Part shown: positions 1 to 6,441 of the stretch, one piece after another
How positions within the stretch are numbered: position 1 is the first letter of the stretch
Layout: the number at the start of each line of letters is the position of its first letter
Assembly (NCBI GenBank): GCA_027083475.1
Contig: JALWON010000061.1
Location: 1 to 7,919, forward strand
Length of the DNA: 7,919 nucleotides
Direction: 5' to 3'
DNA from: Sulfurimonas sp.
GTDB taxonomy: Bacteria; Campylobacterota; Campylobacteria; Campylobacterales; Sulfurimonadaceae
Program-made: the position numbers and the translations under genes
Notes under the pieces: model-generated
Databases searched by the model: none
Told to the model about the DNA's origin: nothing
Seen by the model: the letters and a program-made list of their open reading frames with translations, nothing else

Positions 1-2048
1 CAATGCGTTTTATTTGGGTTTATCAGTTTTGGGGTTATGCACCATTTATATTTAACAATCAATTTATGATTAATACGAATGATGGCTATTTTTGGGCTGA
101 GGGTGCGAGAGATTTACTTGCAGGCATGCATCAAGCACATGATTTATCTCCTGTAGATTTAGCAGCTTCTCAACTGACTGCTTTTTTTGCAAAACTCTTG
201 CCTTTTTCTTTTGAAACAGTTATTTTTTATCTGTCAGTTTTTTTAAGCTCTTTAGTTGTTATTCCTATTATTCTCATTGCAAAAGTTTTAAAAAATTTAG
301 AGATGGGACTTATTGCTGCACTGTTAGCATCGATTGCCTGGAGTTATTATAATCGAACAATGGCTGGGTATTATGATACGGATATGTTGAACATTGTGTT
401 ACCTATGTTTTTACTCTGGTCAATTATTTGGGCAATGCAAACAAAAAATACTATTTATATTTTATTGATAGGTATAGATATTTTAATTTATAGATGGTGG
501 TATCCACAAAGCTACTCCTTAGAGTTCTCTTTTTTTGGTTTAATTCTTTTTTATACACTGCTCTTTGATAGAAAAAATCTTTTTTATTATAAGTTACTCA
601 CAATGATGCTTTTTGCTATGATGGGACTCGATAATATCGTAAGATTATTGCTTGTAATTAGTACATATTTTATCATTAAAGAAGAAAAATATGATAAGTA
701 TATTTACTATCTTTTAGGAGTTGCTTTTGTAGCATTTTTGGTGAGTGGTGGGTTTACTCCAATTTGGTACCAATTAGAAGGGTATGTTTTTAGAAAAAGT
801 ATTGCAAGTGATGGAGAAGGCTTAAACTTGCACTTTTTTACAGTGATGCAGACTGTGAGAGAAGCCGGACATATTCCTTTTGAAACATTTGCAAATCGCA
901 TAAGCGGGCATGTCGTGACTTTTGTGATTTCTGTGATGGGGTATATATACTTAGCTTATAAACATCGTATTATGCTTTTAGCATTACCAATGGTAGGACT
1001 CGGCTTTTTAGCAACTACAAGTGGATTACGATTCACAATTTATGCTGTGCCTATCTTAGCTTTAGGTATTGCTTTTTTAATTACTCAAATAAGTCGTCAA
1101 ATTGCCTCAAAAAAAGTGCAATATTTTCTTATGATGGTTTTAACATTTGCAATTTTATATCCTAATTATAAACATATTGATGCTTATAAGGTTCCTACTG
1201 TCTTTAATACTACAGAAGTACAGGTGTTGGATAAATTGAAATCCATAGCGCAAAGAGAAGATTATGCTGTAGCATGGTGGGATTATGGCTACCCTATACG
1301 ATATTATGCCGATGTGAAAACATTGGCAGATGGAGGAAAGCACAGTGGATCTGTGAATTTTCCACTGAGCTACATTTTAACACATCCACAGATTGAAGCT
1401 GCAAAAATGGCACGACTTGATGTCGAATATACTGAAAAATCTTTTGAAGTCAATGAGTCGATAACGACTGAATCGAATAAATCAGTCACTCTAATAGAAA
1501 AGATGATAAAAGATTATGGATATAGTGATAGTAATGATTTTCTTACAGCACTGCGAACGGATATAAAACTACCAAAAAAGACAAGAGATGTATATTTTTA
1601 TCTTCCTTTTAAAATGGTAAATATTTTACCTACAGTCGCACTTTTTTCTAATTTAGATTTGATGAGTGGAGCAAAAAAGAGAAGTTCTTTTTTCTTTGTA
1701 AGTAGAAATTTCAGAGATACTCCAACAAGTATTGAGTTAGGACGGGGAGTATCCTTAGATAAAAGAACATCTGAAATTATTATAGGAAAACAGAAAATTC
1801 AGATTAAAAGATTTGTGAAAACGGCCTATACCAAAGAGATGAAACTTGTTACTACGGTAAAAAATATCAACCCTTTATCTAATATTAGTGTAATATATAT
1901 GGCAAATTATAAGACATTTTTAGTAATGGATGAGCAGTTGTATAACTCCTCATATATACAACTTTTTGTTTTAGAACATGTAAATAAAGCACTGTTTGAG
2001 CCTGTGATTTTGAATCCAAATGCAAAAATCTACAAGTTAAAGATTTAA
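1..2048 (+). CDS. pglB: PglB, STT3-family bacterial oligosaccharyltransferase (5' truncated)
   Basis: This inner-membrane enzyme transfers a glycan from an undecaprenyl-pyrophosphate donor to Asn in D/E-x-N-x-S/T sequons at the periplasmic face. Numbering from the ATG at base 3, I see NDGY with D27 (metal ligand, D54/D56 in Campylobacter), NRTM with R118, DTD at 125-127, TVRE with E287 in the external loop 5 region, NRISG with R299 (equivalent to the Arg that reads the -2 acidic residue), GLRFTIYAVP with R343, the WWDYG signature at 425-429, and M538-x-x-I541 of the MI motif. Residues 1-390 are a multi-span membrane region; the rest is the periplasmic domain. The ATG at 3 is probably internal: residue 1 aligns with about residue 28 of C. 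jejuni PglB (713 aa), so the cytoplasmic tip and most of TM1 lie before the window. The C-terminus (AKIYKLKI) matches the family end, so the 3' end is complete. Family assignment is very secure; residue equivalences come from remembered alignments. Confidence 0.96.
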   Translation, partial: MRFIWVYQFWGYAPFIFNNQFMINTNDGYFWAEGARDLLAGMHQAHDLSPVDLAASQLTAFFAKLLPFSFETVIFYLSVFLSSLVVIPIILIAKVLKNLEMGLIAALLASIAWSYYNRTMAGYYDTDMLNIVLPMFLLWSIIWAMQTKNTIYILLIGIDILIYRWWYPQSYSLEFSFFGLILFYTLLFDRKNLFYYKLLTMMLFAMMGLDNIVRLLLVISTYFIIKEEKYDKYIYYLLGVAFVAFLVSGGFTPIWYQLEGYVFRKSIASDGEGLNLHFFTVMQTVREAGHIPFETFANRISGHVVTFVISVMGYIYLAYKHRIMLLALPMVGLGFLATTSGLRFTIYAVPILALGIAFLITQISRQIASKKVQYFLMMVLTFAILYPNYKHIDAYKVPTVFNTTEVQVLDKLKSIAQREDYAVAWWDYGYPIRYYADVKTLADGGKHSGSVNFPLSYILTHPQIEAAKMARLDVEYTEKSFEVNESITTESNKSVTLIEKMIKDYGYSDSNDFLTALRTDIKLPKKTRDVYFYLPFKMVNILPTVALFSNLDLMSGAKKRSSFFFVSRNFRDTPTSIELGRGVSLDKRTSEIIIGKQKIQIKRFVKTAYTKEMKLVTTVKNINPLSNISVIYMANYKTFLVMDEQLYNSSYIQLFVLEHVNKALFEPVILNPNAKIYKLKI

Positions 2049-2052
2049 AGGA
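2047..2052 (+). promoter_or_regulatory. Ribosome binding site that fixes the GTG start of pgi
   Basis: AAAGGA lies 6 nt before the GTG at 2059 and overlaps the pglB stop codon (TAA, 2046-2048). No ATG or TTG in this frame has a comparable site nearby, so the GTG is the supported start. Confidence 0.7.
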
Positions 2053-2058
2053 ATTAGC

Positions 2059-3261
2059 GTGAAGTACACTAATAATTATAAGCCAACACTCTCTGATGAG
2101 AGTATTTTACAGGTTATTATACAAGAGAGAGAGTCTGTAGGTTACTATAATCTTGTGCATCAAGATACGACACAATTTAAAGAATATGCAAATGGTGTAC
2201 AACAAAAAAGTATAGTTGTAATTGGTATAGGTGGGAGTACATTAGGCACATATGCAATCTATAAATATTTGAAACACTCAAAAATATTAAAAAAAAGGTT
2301 GTTTTTTTTAGAAACAACAGACCCTATAGATATAGAATCAAAATTAGATGGTATAGATTTAGACGATACACTGTTTATTGTAATATCTAAATCAGGAACG
2401 ACGGTTGAAACTATTTCAATTTTCAAATACATACACTCACTTATAAAAATTAATGCAAATAACTGTGTTGTAATTACAGAGTTTGATTCAAAATTAAATA
2501 GTTATGCAAAAGTAAACGGGATGAAAACATTTGAAATTCCTAAAGATGTTGGTGGAAGATTTTCTGTTTTTTCAGCTGTTGGTTTAGTTCCTCTGGCTAT
2601 TGTTGGTATAGATATAGATGCTCTCTTGAAAGGTGCAAAAGAGGTATATAGTTCTTTTTTTTCTCAAGGAAAGGATTATAAAAATATTATGAGAAAAGCA
2701 AGATTTTTTGTTGAGTCTAAAAATAGTTTTAACATTAATGTTGTTTTTTCCTACTCATCGCGTTTGGAGGGTTTTAACAAATGGTATGTCCAATTATGGG
2801 GAGAGAGTCTTGGAAAAATTGATATCAATGCTTCAAGACAAGGATTGACACCAGTTGGACTCATTGGTCCCATCGATCAACACTCTTTTTTACAGCTTAT
2901 TGTTGAAGGCAAACGAGACAAGACAGTTACTATTATAAAAGTCAATGATTTTGCAAATGACTTAAAGATTCCTGCTGTAGAACTTGAGGGTTTAGAAGAG
3001 TTGAATTATCTCAATAATAGAGAGTTTTCATCTTTGATAAATATGCAAGCAGATGCTACGGTCGAAGCTATTAATAACTTAGATGATATTCCTTGTGATG
3101 TGATTACTATAGATGATGTGAGTGAGAGTGCAATAGCAAGTTTAATGTATGAATATGAACTCTTAACTTCAGTTTGTGGTCAATTCCTCTCGATTAATAC
3201 TTATAATCAACCAGGTGTTGAGAGTGGAAAAATAATTTTGAAAAATAAATTAAAAGGGTAA
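2059..3261 (+). CDS. pgi: Glucose-6-phosphate isomerase (short bacterial form)
   Basis: This cytoplasmic enzyme interconverts glucose 6-phosphate and fructose 6-phosphate. In an autotroph it would run mainly in the gluconeogenic direction, supplying sugar phosphates for cell-wall and glycan precursors. The two SIS sugar-phosphate domains are recognisable: GIGGS at 56-60, phosphate-binding SKSGTT at 110-115, GGRFS with R167, WGESLGK at 247-253 with catalytic base E249, IDQHS with H275 (ring-opening His), and NQPGVESGK near the C-terminus with K391. These match the Arg/Glu/His/Lys active-site set of the family. At 400 aa it is the short form, unlike the ~545-aa E. coli type. It starts with GTG after an AAAGGA site, 10 nt after pglB, and ends 3 nt before the amidotransferase gene, so it is almost certainly co-transcribed with both. 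An A8/T8 pair lies inside the gene at 2289-2309. Confidence 0.95.
   Translation: MKYTNNYKPTLSDESILQVIIQERESVGYYNLVHQDTTQFKEYANGVQQKSIVVIGIGGSTLGTYAIYKYLKHSKILKKRLFFLETTDPIDIESKLDGIDLDDTLFIVISKSGTTVETISIFKYIHSLIKINANNCVVITEFDSKLNSYAKVNGMKTFEIPKDVGGRFSVFSAVGLVPLAIVGIDIDALLKGAKEVYSSFFSQGKDYKNIMRKARFFVESKNSFNINVVFSYSSRLEGFNKWYVQLWGESLGKIDINASRQGLTPVGLIGPIDQHSFLQLIVEGKRDKTVTIIKVNDFANDLKIPAVELEGLEELNYLNNREFSSLINMQADATVEAINNLDDIPCDVITIDDVSESAIASLMYEYELLTSVCGQFLSINTYNQPGVESGKIILKNKLKG
3253..3258 (+). promoter_or_regulatory. Ribosome binding site of the pabA/trpG-like gene
   Basis: AAAGGG lies 6 nt before the ATG at 3265, inside the last codons of pgi. It supports this start, which also puts the family N-terminus (ILMIDNYDSFTYN) in its usual place. 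Confidence 0.65.
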
Positions 3262-3264
3262 AAT

Positions 3265-3834
3265 ATGATTTTAATGATAGATAATTACGATAGTTTTACA
3301 TATAATATTGTTCAGTATTGTAGAGAACTTGGGGCTGATTTGAAAATAATTAGAAATGATGAGATGAATGTTCAAGAGATAGAGGCTCTGGAACCTGAAA
3401 AAATTCTCATTTCTCCAGGTCCAGCATCTCCTGATGAAGCAGGGGTGACACTTGAAGTTATCAAATATTTTCAAGATAAACTGCCTATTCTTGGGATCTG
3501 TTTAGGACATCAAAGTATTGCTCAGGTTTTTGGTGCAGATGTAGTACATGCTAAAAACATGATGCATGGTAAAACATCGACTATGCAGCTTACAGAAGAA
3601 AACCCTATTTTTAAAGGGCTTCCAACAGAGTTTATAGGGACGCGCTATCACTCTTTAATTGTTGATAAAAACAGACTCCCAAGTACTATTATTCCAACTG
3701 CATATAGCAAAGACGATCATGAAATAATGGCGCTGAAGATTAAAGATAAAGAAATTTACGGCATACAGTTTCATCCAGAATCTATAATGAGTGAATATGG
3801 GCATGAAATGATAGGAAATTTTTTAAATATCTGA
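3265..3834 (+). CDS. pabA: Glutamine amidotransferase, aminodeoxychorismate/anthranilate synthase component II
   Basis: This class I (triad) glutaminase releases ammonia from glutamine and passes it to a chorismate-using partner: PabB for p-aminobenzoate (folate) or TrpE for anthranilate (tryptophan). Family marks are DNYDSFTYN at 6-14, the oxyanion-region SPGPASP at 50-56, the nucleophile elbow GICLGHQ with C79, MHGKTS at 100-105, RYHSL at 127-131, and QFHPES with H170 and E172, which completes the Cys-His-Glu triad. The length of 189 aa is normal for a stand-alone domain. No trpE, trpD or pabB lies next to it, so it is outside a trp operon here; that favours PabA or a shared (amphibolic) subunit, but sequence alone does not settle PabA versus TrpG. 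It begins 3 nt after pgi, and its stop overlaps the next start (TGATG). Confidence 0.93.
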   Translation: MILMIDNYDSFTYNIVQYCRELGADLKIIRNDEMNVQEIEALEPEKILISPGPASPDEAGVTLEVIKYFQDKLPILGICLGHQSIAQVFGADVVHAKNMMHGKTSTMQLTEENPIFKGLPTEFIGTRYHSLIVDKNRLPSTIIPTAYSKDDHEIMALKIKDKEIYGIQFHPESIMSEYGHEMIGNFLNI

Positions 3835-3836
3835 TG
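3832..3836 (+). other. TGATG stop/start overlap (translational coupling)
   Basis: The TGA of the amidotransferase gene (3832-3834) shares its A with the ATG of the membrane glycosyltransferase-like gene (3834-3836). The nearest purine-rich stretch (AGGAAA, about 3813-3818) is some 15 nt upstream, too far for a good Shine-Dalgarno. Translation of the downstream gene therefore probably depends on re-initiation by ribosomes finishing the upstream one. Confidence 0.6.
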
Positions 3837-5021
3837 AAAAAGCTTTCTATCTATCTCATTATTGTTATAGATTTTATTGTTTTATTGATACAAATACCGA
3901 GTCTTTCTATCTCTTTTAATGAAGCTTCATTATTATATGGAGAATTTTCTTTTTTACAATTGATTGTAAATATCTCTTTATTTCTTTTTGGTAATAATGA
4001 TTTTGCTCTGCGTTTTCCAATGATTTTTATGCATACATTGAGTTTAATTCTTTTATATAAATTGTCTATAGAGTACCTTTCTTCTCAGAGAAATAGAATA
4101 TGGCTTGTTGTTATATTTGCTTTACTTCCTGGGTCTGTGAGTGCAGGATTATTGGTAAATGATGCTGGAGTCATTATATTTGGCTTATTTCTTTTTGCCT
4201 ATGTATATCGAAAAAAATTTCTGTTTTTTTCTCATACTCTGTTAGTATTGTATCTTTTTGTGTCTCCTGGATTTATCTATTTATATCTTGGTATGATAGT
4301 CTTTTATATTTATACACATCAGATAAGACAGGCACTTTTTAACTTTGCTCTTTTTTTATTTTCAATGTATATGTATGGATTTAAAACATATGGTATTCCA
4401 AAGGGACATTTTTTAGATACTCTTGGTGTTTATGCGGCTATTTTTACTCCTATTATCTTTATATTTATTGTTTATGCTTTGTATCGACGTTATCTTATAG
4501 GAAAAACAGATTTTATTTGGTATATTTCGTCAACTACACTTATCTTTTCTCTTTTGCTCTCATTGAGACAAAAAATACAATTAGAGTATTTTGCACCCTA
4601 TCTTATGATAGCTCTTCCTCAAGTTGCACAAACTTTTGTACACTCCTATAGAATTCGATTGCCACAATTTAGGAAGCGATATAAATTGATGTTTGGTATT
4701 TCTCTTTTTTTACTCAGTTTAAATTATATAGTTGTTATTTTTAACAAAGAACTTTATGCTTATATAGAAAATCCAAAAAAACATTTTGCATATAAATCAC
4801 ATGTTGCAAAAGAGTTGGCACAAGAATTACATAAAAAAAATATTAAATGTGTGAGTACAAACACTCTAATGCAACTACGATTAAAGTTTTATGGTATTGA
4901 AAAATGTAGCAAAATTCTTTTACAAGAGAATGATTTTAAAAAAGATGTCACAATTAGTTACAGAGGAGATGCTTTATACCAAGCATCTGTTACAAAAATA
5001 AACAACAATAAAAGTAATTAG
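3834..5021 (+). CDS. Polytopic membrane protein, probable divergent GT-C/GT39 (ArnT/PMT-like) glycosyltransferase
   Basis: I do not recognise a named gene. The 395-aa product is mostly hydrophobic, with about 11-12 likely membrane spans from residue 6 to about 304 and a hydrophilic tail (about 305-395) that ends with a basic/Asn-rich stretch. The layout resembles the ArnT/PMT_2 (GT39) family, which moves sugars from polyprenyl-phosphate donors at the outer face of the inner membrane. TM1 is followed by an acidic motif (F28-N29-E30, where the family usually has D-E), then FGNNDFALRFP at 52-62, close to the family's 'fG.nefa.RlP' segment. Further on come LLPGSVSAG (97-105), a conserved-looking VND (108-110), and EYFAPYLMIALP (251-262), like the family's late 'y.lp..P' helix. 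The first external loop is much shorter than in ArnT. Its operon place with pglB fits glycan work, but substrate and acceptor are unknown. A degenerate, non-catalytic member is possible. Confidence 0.62.
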   Translation: MKKLSIYLIIVIDFIVLLIQIPSLSISFNEASLLYGEFSFLQLIVNISLFLFGNNDFALRFPMIFMHTLSLILLYKLSIEYLSSQRNRIWLVVIFALLPGSVSAGLLVNDAGVIIFGLFLFAYVYRKKFLFFSHTLLVLYLFVSPGFIYLYLGMIVFYIYTHQIRQALFNFALFLFSMYMYGFKTYGIPKGHFLDTLGVYAAIFTPIIFIFIVYALYRRYLIGKTDFIWYISSTTLIFSLLLSLRQKIQLEYFAPYLMIALPQVAQTFVHSYRIRLPQFRKRYKLMFGISLFLLSLNYIVVIFNKELYAYIENPKKHFAYKSHVAKELAQELHKKNIKCVSTNTLMQLRLKFYGIEKCSKILLQENDFKKDVTISYRGDALYQASVTKINNNKSN

Positions 5022-5043
5022 AGTCTAAAAAGAAGCCCTAAAA

Positions 5044-5071
5044 TTTAGTTTAAATGAGATTATGCTAGAAT
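5044..5071 (+). promoter_or_regulatory. Probable sigma70-type extended -10 promoter for aclBA
   Basis: TATGCTAGAAT at 5061-5071 contains a TG-n extension (5063-5065) and a -10 hexamer TAGAAT (5066-5071, one mismatch to TATAAT). The -35 region is poor: TTTAGT at 5044-5049 with 16-nt spacing is the best candidate. Weak -35 elements with strong -10 boxes are usual in Campylobacterota. The predicted transcript start is near 5077-5080, giving a leader of roughly 20-25 nt. Confidence 0.62.
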
Positions 5072-5090
5072 ATCGCACAAATAAAAAATA

Positions 5091-5095
5091 GGGAG
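5091..5095 (+). promoter_or_regulatory. Ribosome binding site of aclB
   Basis: GGGAG lies 5 nt before the ATG at 5101. It is a strong site, in keeping with a highly expressed central-metabolism enzyme. Confidence 0.75.
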
Positions 5096-5100
5096 TTTCT

Positions 5101-6432
5101 ATGGCTCAAAAAGCGATACGCGAATACGACGGTAAAGCACTTTTTTCTAAACAATGGGAAAAATATTTTAGTGGATTCCATTATGGATTTAAATCTGTTC
5201 TAGTAACAAGTGGGGCAGAACTTTTAGCAAAAGCACAAGAACATGGTTTTGAGTGGTTAAAACAAGAGCCTTTAGTTGCAAAACCAGATATGTTGTTTGG
5301 AAAACGTGGAAAAAATGATTTAGTTCTTTTTAAAACAAATAAGCCAGGTGATGTTACTTTAGAAGATGCAGCAAAATGGATTGATGAAAAGATTTCTCAT
5401 ACAACAACACTTTTAAGTGGACAACATGGTACTCTAAGTCACTTTATTATTGAGCCATTTACTCCACACTCTCAAGAACAAGAGTATTATATTTCTGCAA
5501 CATGTGTAGGTGAAGATGATGTACTGTATATGTCTGCTGAAGGTGGAATGGAAGTAGAAGAGGGTTGGGATGAAAAGGTGAACGAAGTAGTTATCCCTAT
5601 TGATATGTCCGATGCAGATATGGAACATGCAGTGAAGGCTAATATTCCAGCTGATATCCCTGCTGAAAACAGAGCAAATTTTGAATCTTTTGCAATTGCA
5701 TTTTTCAAGTTTTACAGAGATATGAACTTTGCATATTTAGAGATTAACCCGATTGTTATGCTTGAGAATAATGAAATGGCTATCTTAGACCTTGTTGCTC
5801 GTCTTGATGATACTGCAGGTTTCCTTATGAAAGATACTTGGGGAGATATTGAGTACCCAACTGCATTTGGTATGGAAGATCAGTCTCCTGAAGAAAAAGC
5901 GATTGCTGATGCAGATAGTAAGTCGGGTGCTTCATTAAAATTAACCATTCTTAATCCAATGGGTAGAGTTTGGACTATGGTTGCTGGTGGTGGTGCTTCT
6001 GTTGTATATGCAGATACTATTGCTGACTTTGCTGAAGCAAATGGCGGTTCTATTGCTGATTTAGCGAACTATGGTGAGTACTCAGGTGGTCCAACAACTG
6101 GTGAAACTAAATTCTATGCAGATACAATTATTGATCTTATGACACGTCATAAAGATCCAAAAGGTCAAGATAAAATCATGATTATTGGTGGTGCTATTGC
6201 AAACTTTACAGATGTTGCAAAAACATTCACAGGTATCATTCAATCATTTGAAGAGAATGCTGAAAAAATGAAAGAGCATAATACAAAAATTTATGTTCGC
6301 CGTGGTGGACCAAACTATGAAAAAGGTTTAAAAGATATTAAAGAAGCGGCAGATAGATTAGGACTTTATATTGAAGTTTACGGACCAGAAACACATGTTA
6401 CAGACATTGTTAGAATGGCATTAGAGAAGTAA
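5101..6432 (+). CDS. aclB: ATP citrate lyase, beta (small) subunit AclB
   Basis: With AclA this cytoplasmic enzyme converts citrate, CoA and ATP to acetyl-CoA, oxaloacetate and ADP, the step that lets the TCA cycle run in reverse for CO2 fixation. The 443-aa protein matches the N-terminal part of animal ACLY from end to end. An ATP-grasp domain covers about 1-245: KPD at 61-63, RGK at 69-71, IEPF at 117-120, EGG at 147-149, LEINP at 213-217 and LDLVARLDDTA at 229-239. A CoA-ligase/citrate-binding domain follows: SGASLKLTILNP (275-286), VAGGGASVVYADT (294-306), ANYGEYSGG (322-330), GGAIANFT (363-370) and VRRGGPNY (399-406). N368, T370 and R401 correspond to the citrate-binding N346, T348 and R379 of human ACLY; human S343 is A365 here. 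It has its own promoter and is followed by aclA after 9 nt. Confidence 0.97.
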   Translation: MAQKAIREYDGKALFSKQWEKYFSGFHYGFKSVLVTSGAELLAKAQEHGFEWLKQEPLVAKPDMLFGKRGKNDLVLFKTNKPGDVTLEDAAKWIDEKISHTTTLLSGQHGTLSHFIIEPFTPHSQEQEYYISATCVGEDDVLYMSAEGGMEVEEGWDEKVNEVVIPIDMSDADMEHAVKANIPADIPAENRANFESFAIAFFKFYRDMNFAYLEINPIVMLENNEMAILDLVARLDDTAGFLMKDTWGDIEYPTAFGMEDQSPEEKAIADADSKSGASLKLTILNPMGRVWTMVAGGGASVVYADTIADFAEANGGSIADLANYGEYSGGPTTGETKFYADTIIDLMTRHKDPKGQDKIMIIGGAIANFTDVAKTFTGIIQSFEENAEKMKEHNTKIYVRRGGPNYEKGLKDIKEAADRLGLYIEVYGPETHVTDIVRMALEK

Positions 6433-6436
6433 GGGA
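6432..6436 (+). promoter_or_regulatory. Ribosome binding site of aclA
   Basis: AGGGA lies 5 nt before the ATG at 6442 and overlaps the last base of the aclB stop codon, so aclA is initiated independently within a bicistronic mRNA. Confidence 0.7.
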
Positions 6437-6441
6437 AGAAA

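Larger units (their letters stand above)
5022..5100 (+). other. Spacer between the pglB block and aclBA
   Basis: This is the only sizeable non-coding stretch in the window (79 nt). It holds the aclB promoter and ribosome binding site. I see no GC-rich stem followed by a T-run, so no intrinsic terminator for the upstream block. A short near-palindrome (CTAAAATTTAG, 5038-5048) has no loop and is too weak to act as one. Confidence 0.7.

Noticed and set aside
3..5. ATG at base 3 as the true start of pglB
   Set aside because: The alignment with C. jejuni PglB places this Met at about residue 28, inside TM1, and there is no upstream sequence to judge a ribosome site. The gene is better read as truncated by the window edge.
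707..1343. Short minus-strand open frames opposite pglB
   Set aside because: They lie over conserved membrane and WWDYG-proximal coding sequence of PglB and have no independent support.
3271..3474. Minus-strand 67-codon open frame opposite the amidotransferase gene
   Set aside because: It overlaps the conserved N-terminal motifs of the amidotransferase and shows no features of its own.
5038..5048. CTAAAATTTAG palindrome as a terminator or operator
   Set aside because: The arms are 5 nt with a single central base, all AT-rich apart from the ends, so no stable hairpin forms. Such strings are common by chance in AT-rich DNA. It could be an operator, but nothing else supports that.
5434..5708. 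Two minus-strand open frames (64 and 73 codons) opposite aclB
   Set aside because: Both sit inside the ATP-grasp domain of aclB, have biased composition and lack a plausible start context. They are antisense shadows.
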